Below are positions 43,462-55,200 of a stretch of DNA of 64,000 nucleotides, piece after piece. The stretch is taken from the NCBI GenBank assembly GCA_004794785.1, contig SJOL01008902.1, positions 492,149 through 556,148 of the forward strand, written 5' to 3'. Origin of the DNA: Opisthorchis felineus. Lineage: Eukaryota > Platyhelminthes > Trematoda > Opisthorchiida > Opisthorchiidae. Within the stretch, counting starts at the first letter, position 1; every line of letters starts with the position of its first letter. Position numbers and translations under genes: made by a program. A model generated the notes under the pieces. The model was not told the origin of the DNA. It saw only the letters and a program-made list of their open reading frames with translations, and did not search any database.

Positions 43462-46400
43462 GCGGGGCTCAGGATTCATTGTTCGCAGCTGACAGTCCGA
43501 AGATTATTTTTTACTTGCGTTCAGGCTGCATCAGCCGAAACTCAGCTTACTCTCAGCTTAACTTCACCTATTTTTCCCATATGTGTTACATGGGTTATTT
43601 GTCATTTCACTTCTGTCACCATGTCCGAAGATCCCCTCAATCTGCTCCTTTTTCCTACCCTTTGTTATCAATCCATCGAGGTCTGGTTTCCGATACTGTC
43701 CCGTAGCATTTATACCGATAGCCCCGTGTTTCTCTGTCTTGTGTTTGTGATTTTGTGAAATTTCCTTACCTAACGACCTGATTTCATCAATGTTAGTTAA
43801 CCTTGCCTAACAGTGGGAGTGTGAATCCGTATCGAAGTTGAACCATCACGTTAGTGGATATGGAGAGATTTGTTGTGACAGCGTGAAGGTTACTCCACTC
43901 AGGACATTATCGCACTTGGGAGTTGACGGGATACTTTACGAATCGTGTCAACTTATGCCCGTAGTGAGATTACCTTGGTTAGTTTATAGTATTTCTACTA
44001 TCGTGCTATTTATGTGTAGTGTACGCGTCAGTCTATAAGCCTAATGTGTATACGATTTTCGTGAATATGCAGTACACCGTTGGGTATTTTCCAGCTGGCT
44101 TTTTCCTAATCGTTTCCTAGGTTGTCGTCATTATTCCGATGAATAACAATGCTCATAAAACCGTCCATTTCTGCATCCTGGTGTGTAACATCCTACCCGG
44201 AAATGGTGGCGGAGCGTCTAAATGCATCAGTGCACACTGGGATGGCAAAACCGGTTTTCTTCTCGACTGTTATATTTCGAACGTCCGTGTCTTTCCGGAT
44301 TCAAGTGTCAAACGTCCTTAACTAGTCGGTATTTCCCAAAATCTGGACTGAGTAGACCATTCGCATTTCGTTAGAAAGTTCATGTTCAACAGCGTTCGTC
44401 GTGTTATCAAGTTTTGTGCAACAACTTGGTAAGAAAACTTCGTAGCTTCTCGGGTTGTAGACCGGGTCTCATACACATAAACTAGCGCTCTGGAGTAAAG
44501 ACGCCAAAACACAGCAGTCCTGTACCGGTGTGTTCGGTTCGACACTTAGTGGTTGCCCCCGTCTTGGTTCCAAGCCATCCTTAGAATCGTCGATTCTACA
44601 CAGCCCTCGCTGCTCGCTCTAGGCCAGCTGGTGACGCCGCTTGCTAATGGTTTTTGCAAGAGACGTCGCTAGGTTTCTCAGACCCAGGGTAACTGAGTTT
44701 CACACAGCACCTTTAATGCTCCGAAAGATCTGGACTACATCGTGTGATGTGCTGACCACTGGTGTCGGACAGCTGTTGACGTCACACGTTTAACTTAGTC
44801 TTTTTATCATGACTTCATACCCATAACATTCTTTTTTCCAGTAATATTCTGGTGAGTTTCAGATCAACGGGTCGAGCCCTCTGAACGTGAGCCAAATATT
44901 CAGCGCTTGTAGTGTGCTTCAGAATAAACTTCATTCGTACTTCTGGGGCTAGAAGACTATGCAGAGCCTTCAGTAGGAGCAACCGCCGCAAGGCAACAAG
45001 AATCGGCAAATAACCGCCTAACTACAGTTCAACTCCTTCCGACAAATCATCAGAGCGTTTCACATCGATCACTAGGAGTAAATCCAAAATGATTCCTCCG
45101 AAACTTTGATGTTTCCTATGTCGAGGCTTACAAGTGTCAAATTTAGCCCTACCATGTATATCAGTGGTTTGTTTGTGGATTAATTCTCAAAATCCCCAAA
45201 CTTCTCAAGTTTGAAAAAAAAACTTATTTTTATTTCCGGTCTGGTTCAACATGCGAAAACCAGACAGCAACGCATTTTTTTCGTTACGGGAAAATACTTA
45301 TAAACATTTCATTGTTTACAGCGAACACTTGGTCGTAAATTCCCGAACACGGATGCTTATACAAAGTCTCGCGTGTATGCTTATAGCCAATCGGTTTACC
45401 GAATTACTCAACACCCACAGAACAGACAATAGTTATTGAAACAGTCGTCAGTTCCGGGTTGTGAATGCGGCCGCGCACGTATGTGGTGATCACAACGACT
45501 ATGGTTTACAAGGTCGCACTAGGTCAATATGGACCGGAGCTAAGGATGTCGCCCGTAATAGTGTTTCTGTTGCCTAGACGCCTCTCTCTCGCTGTAATTC
45601 GGGTAAACAGACTTGTTGTTCTGCGTTGGTAACTTGCATTCACTGTTCAACGTACCCAGACTGATGACATGCCAACAACAACAGAGCGTTGTAACCAAGT
45701 GATGCCGTGATAGTTGTTCACTTGAAACTCCGAGTCGCCGATCGTTATCAGTAACGAAGTCACTTGGAAAAATTTGGACGTACACTTGCTTTTCGTGGAG
45801 GTGATATGAATAGACAGTAATCTCACCTTTTGTGTACTCGAACGTAGGTATTCAGCGATGGAGACCAACAGATATTTGCAGCTGGGCAATGCCCACAGAA
45901 AGTGCGCTATTTAGTCAGTGCCAAATGGAAAAATTTTATCAAGTGATTGGCGTCTCATTATGTCGTGATACTTTAACTAGTTACAAAACGCTCGTGTGTG
46001 TACGTAATATGAAAAGACCCAAGAAGACCAGCTCCTAGTTCATTCAAATTGACACCCTCTTTCCTCTACTGAAATACCTCAAGTAGTTTACGAATAGCCC
46101 ATATCTGTAGCAGCCTTCGAAGTTGTGCCACAAAACGCGGGAGAATTTCGGTTTTCACGGGTTTTACCAGGTTTTGTGAAAAATATGGATTTGCATAGTT
46201 GATTTAAGAGTACTCAAACTGCAGTATGAGAACAGTCATACCATGTTGCACCACAAACTGTAGTGGTTATGCCCGTTGTACGCTGATTGCGGTCCCGACA
46301 AAAGGAAGCAACAAAAATCCAGGGCAATGTATCAGTCTAATTGTCACTCTTATTATATTCACAGAATGATTAATCGGCGATTGTTTTTGAAGGTGAGGGG

Positions 46401-47850
46401 GTTTCGTGGAGAAAATCTGAACGCTGGTTTCCTTTCAGAAAAATCATCCGGGGTATCTAAAAAATAGCATAAAAGTTGTTCAACAACCTCCTACGCGACA
46501 ACTACTACGAAGTCCACTTGAACTTGAAATGCGTGCCAGATAAACGCCAAACGAACTTCATCAAAACTTTGTAAGATTAGGGTGCACTTAAAGTTTCTTG
46601 AAAGTACTAAAAAATACCAATTTCCTGTGCAGAAATTCGCTTCCGGCACTCCGTGGTTTTCGGGAAATCTTTGGTGTTGCGTCCAAGGCCAAGCACATTC
46701 CACATTGTACAATCGTAGCACTTCAAAAAGGCAACAACTGTCGGGTGCACGCCACTACGTAGCTAATCAGAAGGTGACAAACACAATCAAGCAGATAAAA
46801 ACCGGTAAGAATGTCTTTTCACAAAGTAAACTTCACGGTATGGTGTCGGGGGAGAATCTCGATGTATGGTTCCGCCAAAGCAACTGAGTCCCCTGACCAT
46901 CACATCGCTTGCATTAATCCAGTTACCGATGAGAAGAGGGTCTGTGGAAACTAACGATTTCCAGAGGCTGACTAATTGAAAGACTTATTGAAAGAATTTC
47001 AAGTTCACATGTACCGGCATGTGGGGAAAGAGGCTATGATCAACACCTTAACGATTAAGCCGACGGAAGACCCAATTGATCCACTCACTCTTATCACCTA
47101 ATTCGGGTTTTCTTTTGGAAAACTGAGGGTTACTTTTGTACGATTCCATTTCTTTTGGCGGGGCCAGAATCCCAAAGGACCCGCTGACCACTATGTCTGT
47201 ACTGAAAGGCGGCGAAAACGTGCAACTTGTGAGATTACGCCATTAGAGATAAGGTAACCCTTGGCATTCAGGATGGAAGCGTTGCGAATGAACCGCTAAG
47301 GTGTCGCCGGCTGCACCAATATATGCAGTAGTGGGACAGTGACTGGGAGCCGTATTCGACCTTCAACTAATCACGCTTCCAGGTCGGACCCTCAAGTAGG
47401 GGTACAGGCAAAGGAACGAGCCATTGGAAGGACGGAGCGAAGTGCTTAGCCTGAAACGAAGTGTACCAAGTGCCAGAATGTCATTACTTCGACAGAGTGC
47501 CGTTCTGTGACTGCAATGTCATTTGAGTCAACCAAAGAAAATCAGGTTTGTCCAAATGGGGTGAGGGGTTGCTCAAGTTTGATACCGAAGTCATGGAAAA
47601 CGTCAGGTAACTTTAGTTGATACTGACATAGCTGTCAACGTTATGCTAAATAATTACCGTCACAGTTGATGCGTCTGCAGATGCTACTCCCGTTTTAGGT
47701 TTCCAGCTATTGAGTTTCATTCCTGTTAACTTGTAATTTCTCTGCTCCTATGGGTCGGACCAGCCTCCAGCAGCCAAATGGGTTAGACTATTGAGTCATT
47801 GTCTCCGAGAGGGGTCCTTCAATAAAACCTCAACTGCCTCGCGGCTCGAA

Positions 47851-47924
47851 CTTTTGATTCAGACACTATGAGAGGAGTCGAAAATCCCTACATCCTCTCA
47901 GACCCTTGTGTGTCAGAATCAAAG
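47851..47924. repeat. 74-nt nested hairpin
   Basis: Outer arms CTTTTGATTCAGACAC and GTGTGTCAGAATCAAAG pair with about two mismatches. Inner arms GAGAGGA and TCCTCTC pair perfectly around a 14-nt loop. AATAAA occurs just upstream (47821). It could be a structured RNA segment, a terminal-inverted-repeat relic or part of a retroelement UTR. Confidence 0.6.
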
Positions 47925-48305
47925 GCTAAGGGTGTAGTACACCCACAAACCCCCCCCCCTTTTTTTTCGACCTAGGTAACCTGGAATTACCACTCCCCGA
48001 GCTCTCCCTACGTGTTCCTCAGCCCAGTCCTTGACTTATTTAGTTGTCAACCACCTGGCTGTTGTCCAGGAGAATAAATTCGAATAAACCCAGGATCTGT
48101 TCCACACTGATGCTTTCGACATTCATAATCTGTGTAAAATTGGGCAATAAGCACCCCACCCTCACATTTTGTTTCCTCTTTCAATACATGTGCATTGCAC
48201 TTCCGAAATCGGCATAAAAGACCCCAGTTCGGCCATATACCTCACACCGATCGAAATCAACTCATGCTTCTCGCATTTTATCCTTCGGGTATCCGGTGAT
48301 CCTGG

Positions 48306-48392
48306 TGCAGTAGCTCATTGGACCTAAATCGTGCGGTTCATGCTTGGCCTCAGGGCTAAATGCGATTTACTGGGCCGGTTCGACTGGCTCAA
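48306..48392 (+). repeat. tRNA-like scrap
   Basis: GTAGCTCATTGG resembles an A box and GGCCGGTTCGACTGG a B box, spaced as in tRNA-derived SINE heads. No body or target duplication was found. Confidence 0.35.
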
Positions 48393-48819
48393 CTGAGGTC
48401 AATGGTGATTGTTTGTTGCATCCACATACGCTGGAACAAACTGGCTACTAGGCGAAGAAAGACACCTTCTACGGGGTTTTTCGTGTTTTTTTTCCAGCCA
48501 GAAGCAAGTGCAAATACCGTGAGTTTTGTGGTTGGAATGAGTTTTCGATGCGGCAAACTCATTCCGGAAGTATCCCGTCTTGGCGGTCGATTCGGCATTC
48601 ACGCTCAAAGCAAAGATAGTGCAGAAAAACATCTTCAGTTGTGTGCTGAACATCATTTTTTCTAGCCAGCACAAGCGCTCAATTCTTGCTACTCAAAGCC
48701 CCAAACTACAGACTAGCCCTGAATTCAGTTGGGTCATTTGGCATTCAGCTACCGGTAGCGAGCTTTGATACAAGATTGTCGTGCATTTTGGAGCGCATCA
48801 CCTAAATCTGACCATGGTA

Positions 48820-49245
48820 TCGAGCCGGCACGCGTATCTGTTCGCTTCCCCTCTGAAACAAATGGGCTGATGCAAAGCCACTCCAAACGTCTCTGTAACT
48901 CGAATGTATCGAGCTGAGCCGGCTGGGCGGCTTCCAGATCTCAAGTGATACGACTGTTTTAATGATGATTTCGATGACTGTTGGAAAAGGTGGAAGAACC
49001 CATGCTGACAGCTTTTGAACCAGTCTGTCCAAGGTTGCCCGCATACCCCCAACGAACGCTGGATCTCGTCACGACCAGCAGCTCTGATTGAAGCCGGGAA
49101 AACTGTCGGCAACAAAGGACTCTGATGGCACACGCAGATCCCTCAAATGCCGAATAATGAAGAGCTTAAGGGTTGACAGAGAGCGCTGGTGGATTGCAAA
49201 AGGTTGGGAAATAGCAAAAACTTAGCAACGGGGAACAATCGCTTC
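48820..49245 (+). mobile_element. RTE-like LINE fragment abutting the gypsy element
   Basis: The plus strand near 49060-49240 reads RWISSRPAALIEAGKTVG in one frame and the counterpart of SLRVDRERWWIAKxxEIAK in others. This is the linker between endonuclease and RT seen also at about 10500-10650. It ends where the minus-strand gypsy RNase H frame begins, suggesting that one inserted into the other. Confidence 0.55.
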
Positions 49246-49829
49246 CTTTTCTGACTGTAATTGCGTGCGCCTGGTGTCAGGGATCTAATCGCATGTGCGA
49301 TTATTTTCTTGCTGCTGTCTGGGAATACATGCAAAATCAATGTGTTAATGCCATATTTCGAGGCATCCGATGCCATAACGATTTCCAGTGACGGAATGTA
49401 GCGGAAATCGGAGCTCTGCAGGGATTTGACAGAGTCACAGGTGCGTTGACATTCTTCTGACCACATCCACTTGTGATCCTTGATGATTAGCTGGTTCAGT
49501 GGGCCCCGGAGATGAAGCGTGGCAGACAGCTGTAGTGACTGAAAAAACTGAGGAAGGACTTGAAGTCTGTCACGTCTGTAGGTATTGGCATGCGTTTGAC
49601 GGTGTCAGTATTCTTCCGGTCCAGTCGGCGTCGGTGTCACTGATTAAACCAAGATGCCTTATCGACAGCATGGACAAAGTGCATTTTTCTCGGCGCACTC
49701 TGAAGCCATATTCTTGAATACAATCGAGCACGTAATCAAGGCGCTGTCGCAATTCGTCGGGTCTGAATCTCATGACGGTGACATCGTTCAAGCAGACAGC
49801 AACACAGAGAACATCCTTCAACATCGTAT

Positions 49830-49843
49830 CCATGATTTATTGA
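49830..49843. repeat. Target-site duplication, left copy (14 bp)
   Basis: CCATGATTTATTGA, identical to 50877-50890, flanks the Penelope-like insertion. Confidence 0.9.
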
Positions 49844-50876
49844 CACACTGCAGCACCACAGAACTACGGAAGAAGAAAGAAGACCATCTATTCAGAGTAC
49901 TCCAGAACAATGGACATCCAAGGAATTTTACCAAGAGAAGCTTGAAGAACAAGATATTCCAACAACAGCAAGAACAAGCCACCAGACGGGTAGTTCTACT
50001 CTACATCAAGAATATATCAGAACTCGCAACCAGATTATTAGCTCAAAAAGGTATCTCCGTGGCCCACAAACCGAATACCACTCTAAGGGAACTAATCTCA
50101 AGACCGAAGGACAACCGAGACAATCAGGAGGAACAATGTGATATACCAAATCAACTGCAACAACTGTAACAAATTCTACGTTGGACAAACCGGTAGGAAG
50201 TTATGCAGACGAATAAAGGAACACAACGCGGCCGTCAGGAGACATGACCCCGTATCCTTGATATCCATACATGAGGAACAAGAAGGCCACAAATTCAACC
50301 TGGAAAACGCAAAAATTTTGGCACACGGAGACATGAGACACGGAAGGGAATTTCTGGAAGCATGGTACTCCACGGCGGACTCGATCAACCGATGAATTGA
50401 GCTGGATCCAATTTACGCACCACCACGTGCAAAGGACCGACATCTCAATCGGAACACCCAAGGAGAACCGAATATCGGATTCACAAACAGAGAAACAAGG
50501 AACGCCTTGGAGTCAGGTCAATAAAGGTCACAAGCAGGAACTCGGAAGGGTCAAGAACAGAGGTCACTCCAGCGTCGACCAGAGTACGAGGGCAGGAGAT
50601 GCCAAGCTCAGAGGTCACGTGGGCATCGACTAACCAGGACACAGGATAACAGAGCAACCAATGGAACCGCCCGACCGAACAACTAACCGTGATCGAAGGT
50701 CAGCCCCGGCTAGCAGCACGTATATTAACACACACACACGCAACACAACTCAACGCACAACCACCAACCCATCGCTACGCACCACTACGCTGCCTAACAA
50801 CGCACTGATGATGTCACCTCGATTGGTGATGAAACGTTTGCAATCAAACTGCCCAGCTCAGCGAACAAACCAACGA
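49844..50876 (+). mobile_element. Penelope-like retroelement (GIY-YIG), 5'-truncated, nested in Ty3/gypsy
   Basis: The insertion is bounded exactly by the 14-bp duplications. The frame 49844-50160 carries the RT-to-endonuclease linker (THCSTTELRKKKEDHLFRVL..). After a small frameshift near 50130 it reads NVIYQINCNNCNKFYVGQTG, RKLCRRIKEHNAAVRRHD and EGHKFNLENAKIL to a stop at 50396. This is a GIY-YIG domain (YQI..FYVG) with the CxxC pair, Arg and EH features of PLE endonucleases. A 3' region of 480 nt ends in a hammerhead-like motif. Low divergence within the element and the intact duplication suggest it is younger than its gypsy host. Confidence 0.9.
50788..50863 (+). ncRNA. Hammerhead-like motif at the 3' end of the Penelope-like element
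   Basis: Core CTGATGA is at 50805-50811. Stem II is GTCACC/GGTGAT around TCGATT, with an extra T at its base. Core GAAA is at 50831-50834, stem III is the palindrome ACGT (50834-50837) and position 17 is T (50838). Stem I starts GCA (50802-50804) with TGC (50839-50841) and continues as an outer helix CGCTG/CAGCG (50788-50792, 50859-50863). PLEs are known to encode minimal hammerheads of this design. The extra stem II base makes activity uncertain. Confidence 0.65.
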
Positions 50877-50890
50877 CCATGATTTATTGA
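50877..50890. repeat. Target-site duplication, right copy (14 bp)
   Basis: CCATGATTTATTGA, identical to 49830-49843. The gypsy RT frame interrupted on the left resumes directly beyond it. Confidence 0.9.
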
Positions 50891-52260
50891 AATATGGCTG
50901 GCGCTGTCTTCAAACCAAACGGCAGTCGAGTATACTATCCTGAGACAGTCCACGGTGCGTACTGATGGTCAAACGTTCTCGTAATTCCTCCTCGACTCCG
51001 ACCTGGAGATATGCCTCAGCTAAATCATTCAGTTTCGCGAACAAGTCCCCTGGAGGACGCAGTGGTTACTGATGGGTATCCATTGCAACACTGAGACCAG
51101 TGGAGAAGTTTGTACATGAGCTGATGGTTCCGTTAGCCTTCTACAACATTAAGGTCGGTGCAGCCCATTCCGAGTAGCTGCCTGGTTTGGAGCACCAATG
51201 AGCAAGGCTGCAAATGACACTGGAAACTGGTCTGGCACTGCGTAGTTGGCATAGTCTGGCTTCCGTTTTTGTGCACCATTAAGGTCCGTCGGCGAATATG
51301 GGTGCATAGCATTGCAGAAAGTAGCAGGATGAACACTTTCGGAAGTGAGTTTGTTCAGGGGTACTTCCGGGTGCTGCGCACGTGAGATTGCAAGTAGAAT
51401 TAACTGGCTTCCCCAATAGATTCAGCCTATCGATCCCATCCATCCCCTTGAGATCAAGTTTGGGGTATGAGTTCAGGTAGCATGTGGCTTGGGCCACCGA
51501 GCCATTGAAGGTTATGGAGCAATGAACCTCGCCAATCAACTTCAACTTGCCCACAGAAGCGTTGAGGGCTCAGCGTTCAGTCGGCTTCAAACGAGGTTTA
51601 CCAATTCGTTTTCGAATTCGTTCATTGAGCAGCGTGATGTCGGAACCCGTATTAAGTTGCAAATGAACTTGGGTGTTGTTGATACGTCCCGCGACAATCT
51701 ACCTCCAGCAGGCGAAATTAACCTCGAATGTCCCCATCACTGAGTTGGACCAAGATTTGTGAGCTGCACGGTGATTTGATGGTGACCTCGGCGTCTGAGG
51801 TCGACGTAAATCTCCTTTGTGGCCACGATGACTGCACCTGAAACATTTATGACGCCCGATCCAGCCATAACGCCCAAAATTCCACTCAGAGCAATGCCAG
51901 CAACTTGGAGGTTTGCTTTGATTTTAACCGGGTTTCATCTTTGACTTTCTTGGGACGTTGGGATTCATTGCGTGAACATAGCCGCTGTAAGTGGCTAACC
52001 GACCATATCCGTGTCGTTCTTTAGGTTGGTGAGGCGTTGACATTTGGTGCTGAGCCTCTGCAATGTCATTTCCGCATCCTGTTCATTTCTGTGAAGCAAC
52101 CGGGTTCGCACGTCTGCATCTTCGACGATTGGATACCGGACATAAAAATGAGGCACTTGAACTGGCTTTCCGTCATTGAGCTGAACTTGAAACACTCACA
52201 TTCCCGAGTGCTAGCACCGGCAAATGTGATGAAATCGTCGTCCTTCTTGACCAGATTGGT

Positions 52261-55200
52261 GGCTTCGACGTGATATTAGTCTGATTGTTAAGGATAGGGT
52301 GTACAAAGCTGCCTTTCAATGAATCCTACTCTACGGACCACAAACCTGGTCGTAACGTGCAGGAGAGCTTTAAAGGCTGTCTGACTATCGGTTGGAATAC
52401 CAGATCGGTACTTCTGAGGTACGCCAGATGGTTTTCAGAAAGTTTGGCTCTCTTTCCATGGATCATCTGACCACACTTCACAAGTGACAATTGTTAGACC
52501 ATGCACTTTGTGTGCCATAGTGTTGTCTGATTTTCAGGTTTCACTTCGCCCAGCTAAGTATCGGATGGAGACAACCCAATGGTGGCCAGTCGCTAGCTGA
52601 GTAATGAAGCTTGAAAGCTTCTTGTGAGATACAACCTAGTGATACAAATTCTGGATGATGTCCTGTTCTAGCCTTATAGGACTAAACTTGGAGGAATGCA
52701 TGTTTTAGTCGACCAGGTGGATTCTCTTTCAGTAATGTGCTTAACGGATCCATCAAGCCTACGTGGAGGGACTACGTGCAAATATGAGGGGTTGTTGTCA
52801 GCTTCCTTTTGGTCGGTTCCGACGAGATTTGAGTGAGTGCTGTTGAGACGCTGAACAAGCCCCATTGATAATTCATTATCCTTACTCTAAAAACATTTCA
52901 GGTAAAAATCGGGATGATCGAGTCTCTACCGGCCCCGAAGGACTGAAAGGCCCTGAAGCGATTAAAAAGAACGGTCAGCTACCTGAGTCGTTTTCTAATC
53001 ACCTTGCCGACCTACTGAATCTGATCCGACGACTGACAAAACGATGCCATGATGCTGAAGTCAACTACAGAAGTGTGTATTCGGAAGCATCGGGGCTCAG
53101 GGAAATGAAGTCCTGTGTTTGCTCACCAAAATTCCAAGTAGCCCTGTTTGTTCGCTCTGCCAAACTGGTATGCAAACGGTGCTTATGTAGTAAGGTAAAG
53201 CAATAGACTATGGAAGTGACAGTCTGGCCAATATGGGAAGAGGCTGTGGTTTTCGACCTAGAACGACTACACAGGTTTACGTGAAGCTGATAGGTCCGTA
53301 CGATTACTGGTCACTAGCCACTAATCAAAATAGTCGTCAATTAACTAAATGCAGAACCAAAGTGTTATCAGGCAATGTTAATCAGAAGGTAGAAGTATGA
53401 GACTACCTGTTATCCTACCGACCGGTAATGCAGGTGTTTGTTTCTGGTACACCATCCAGACCTTATACTCTGACTGATGAGAACTCATTTCCAGAATTCG
53501 ACTTCGTTTCCATGAGCGGCTTTCACCAGTACAAGAGGCTGGCCTGCTACAGATCAAAAAAGCAAACAGGCGTGACTGTGCTATGAAACAGCTGACCTCT
53601 CTTTTTAAGTCCCGGAGGGCGTGAGTTTTCTACACAATGATTGTGACCGATTCGCCATCGTACTGGACGCGCTCCTTGAAGGTGATGATATAGGGACACC
53701 AACGGATTTGAGGCAACAACTGATGAAAGAAGTGTAACGGCTAAACTCTAATGTCAATATCAGCATCCACGTGGTTCAAGGACAATTCAACTGACGAAGT
53801 GTGACTAGCCAAAAAAGGGACACAAATAATGGTGCAGAAGATGATCAGTACGTCACCAAAAGCAGCCAAAAGAGTTAATGCTTTTGCGCGAGGTTCCAGC
53901 AACTTCCACATGTTTGCGGTACATCTGATCATACACACCCACAATCATAACCTCCCCTATGAGAACACCACCTTATCCAATTCAAGACGTAAGTGGTAGC
54001 AGCTGTCTGTCAACACAGCAACCGATTTCGGTCGGATGCGTACACAGGATGATCCGCACGATACACTGAAACTGTCGTAATCACACAACAGGCCAAACTT
54101 TGCAGACGAGAAGTTTCAAAAGCTCGGTAAAAAGAGGAACTGGAGCATCATATTTGCAGTCCATATAACAGCTAATCGAATGGTAGATGGCATTTGAAAT
54201 AGCGCAGCACATTATGACCGGCCTATTGACCTTTGATCTCAAATCAAGACAAAATTCGATGCAAAATCAAAGAGAAAATCACCAGAGACAGCTCCACTCA
54301 AAGAATGTTTGGCCACACAAAGCATACTTCTATAAGGAAGGCCCTTTCCTCTAAAGCGTTTGATCCCACCCAATTTACCCAGTTGACTGTGCATAATTGC
54401 CCTGTTTCATTTCCTCCCAGAACTGCACGAGAACGAATAGCTGGTTCATGATAACAATCCTGTTTGTCAATCGCTTTGATAGACCATTCGTTAGTCTCAT
54501 AATAGCGTCACTACTGTTTCTGTGCTGACCAAGGATACCATCTTGCTCTCCCAATACTGACTAGACCCAACCGAAGTTTTAGCATAGTAACGACCTGCAG
54601 CGTACCACACAGCTCTACATGGATCAAACTTATTGACGATATAAAAGGTAAATAGACAACTAAGTGAGTATTTATCGATTTCCTAATGGTGGGTTTGCTT
54701 GTAACCCGTAAAATCAATTGAACCTGGTTAAGGAGGTCATTTGAGAGGGAAGATATTTTACAAATGAATAATTTATGAGTCGAATAGTTACCTATGGAAT
54801 AAATCCGTTACTTCAGTTCGTATTCCTGATTTATCTCACAATTTAGTCGGTATCCGCTTAAAGGATTTAGAAACAACTTTGTACTATACTAATTGCAAAG
54901 TAAACGAAGTCATCTGTTTCAGTCAGTAAGCTAGTGCAGCCGAACTTGAATGTAACTATGGAAATGAGGGATACTATAATTTGCGTGCAAATGTTCGAGT
55001 CAATTCACCTCGACTACGGCTGTGTGAATTGCGAGAGCCGAATCTTCACCATGGAAGTTCATGGTGGACGTAAAACTGGCATGTATTCATTAAAATAAGG
55101 TCCGATAGATGCGAATGAATCGGGAAGATTTGATAATGAGTCAGAGTTGAAAACATAGCGGATCGCATTTGGATTCACTAGAGGAGTGTGGTTATCGGAT

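Larger units (their letters stand above)
43462..48819. other. Downstream flank of the GDPD gene
   Basis: It includes the GDPD 3' UTR, whose end is undefined. No second gene was recognised. Open frames near 46276-46887 match nothing known. It contains a strong hairpin (47851-47924), a C10T8 block (47950-47967) and a tRNA-like scrap (48306-48392). Confidence 0.5.
49246..52260 (-). mobile_element. Ty3/gypsy LTR retrotransposon (minus), decayed, interrupted by a Penelope-like element
   Basis: Reading on the minus strand from high to low coordinates: a gag-like frame (51995-52195) and a CCHC-type zinc knuckle CFRCSHRGHKGDL (near 51830-51870) whose last Cys is lost. A protease-linker-like frame follows (51279-51554), then the start of the reverse transcriptase. 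The RT catalytic block (49570-49833) reads VAVCLNDVTV, where active relatives have YLDD. After it comes the RT connection, then RNase H with VMASDASKYGIN and ARNYSQ (49143-49466). The element ends abruptly there; integrase and LTRs were not found. The plus-strand insertion at 49844-50876 splits the RT. Confidence 0.82.
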
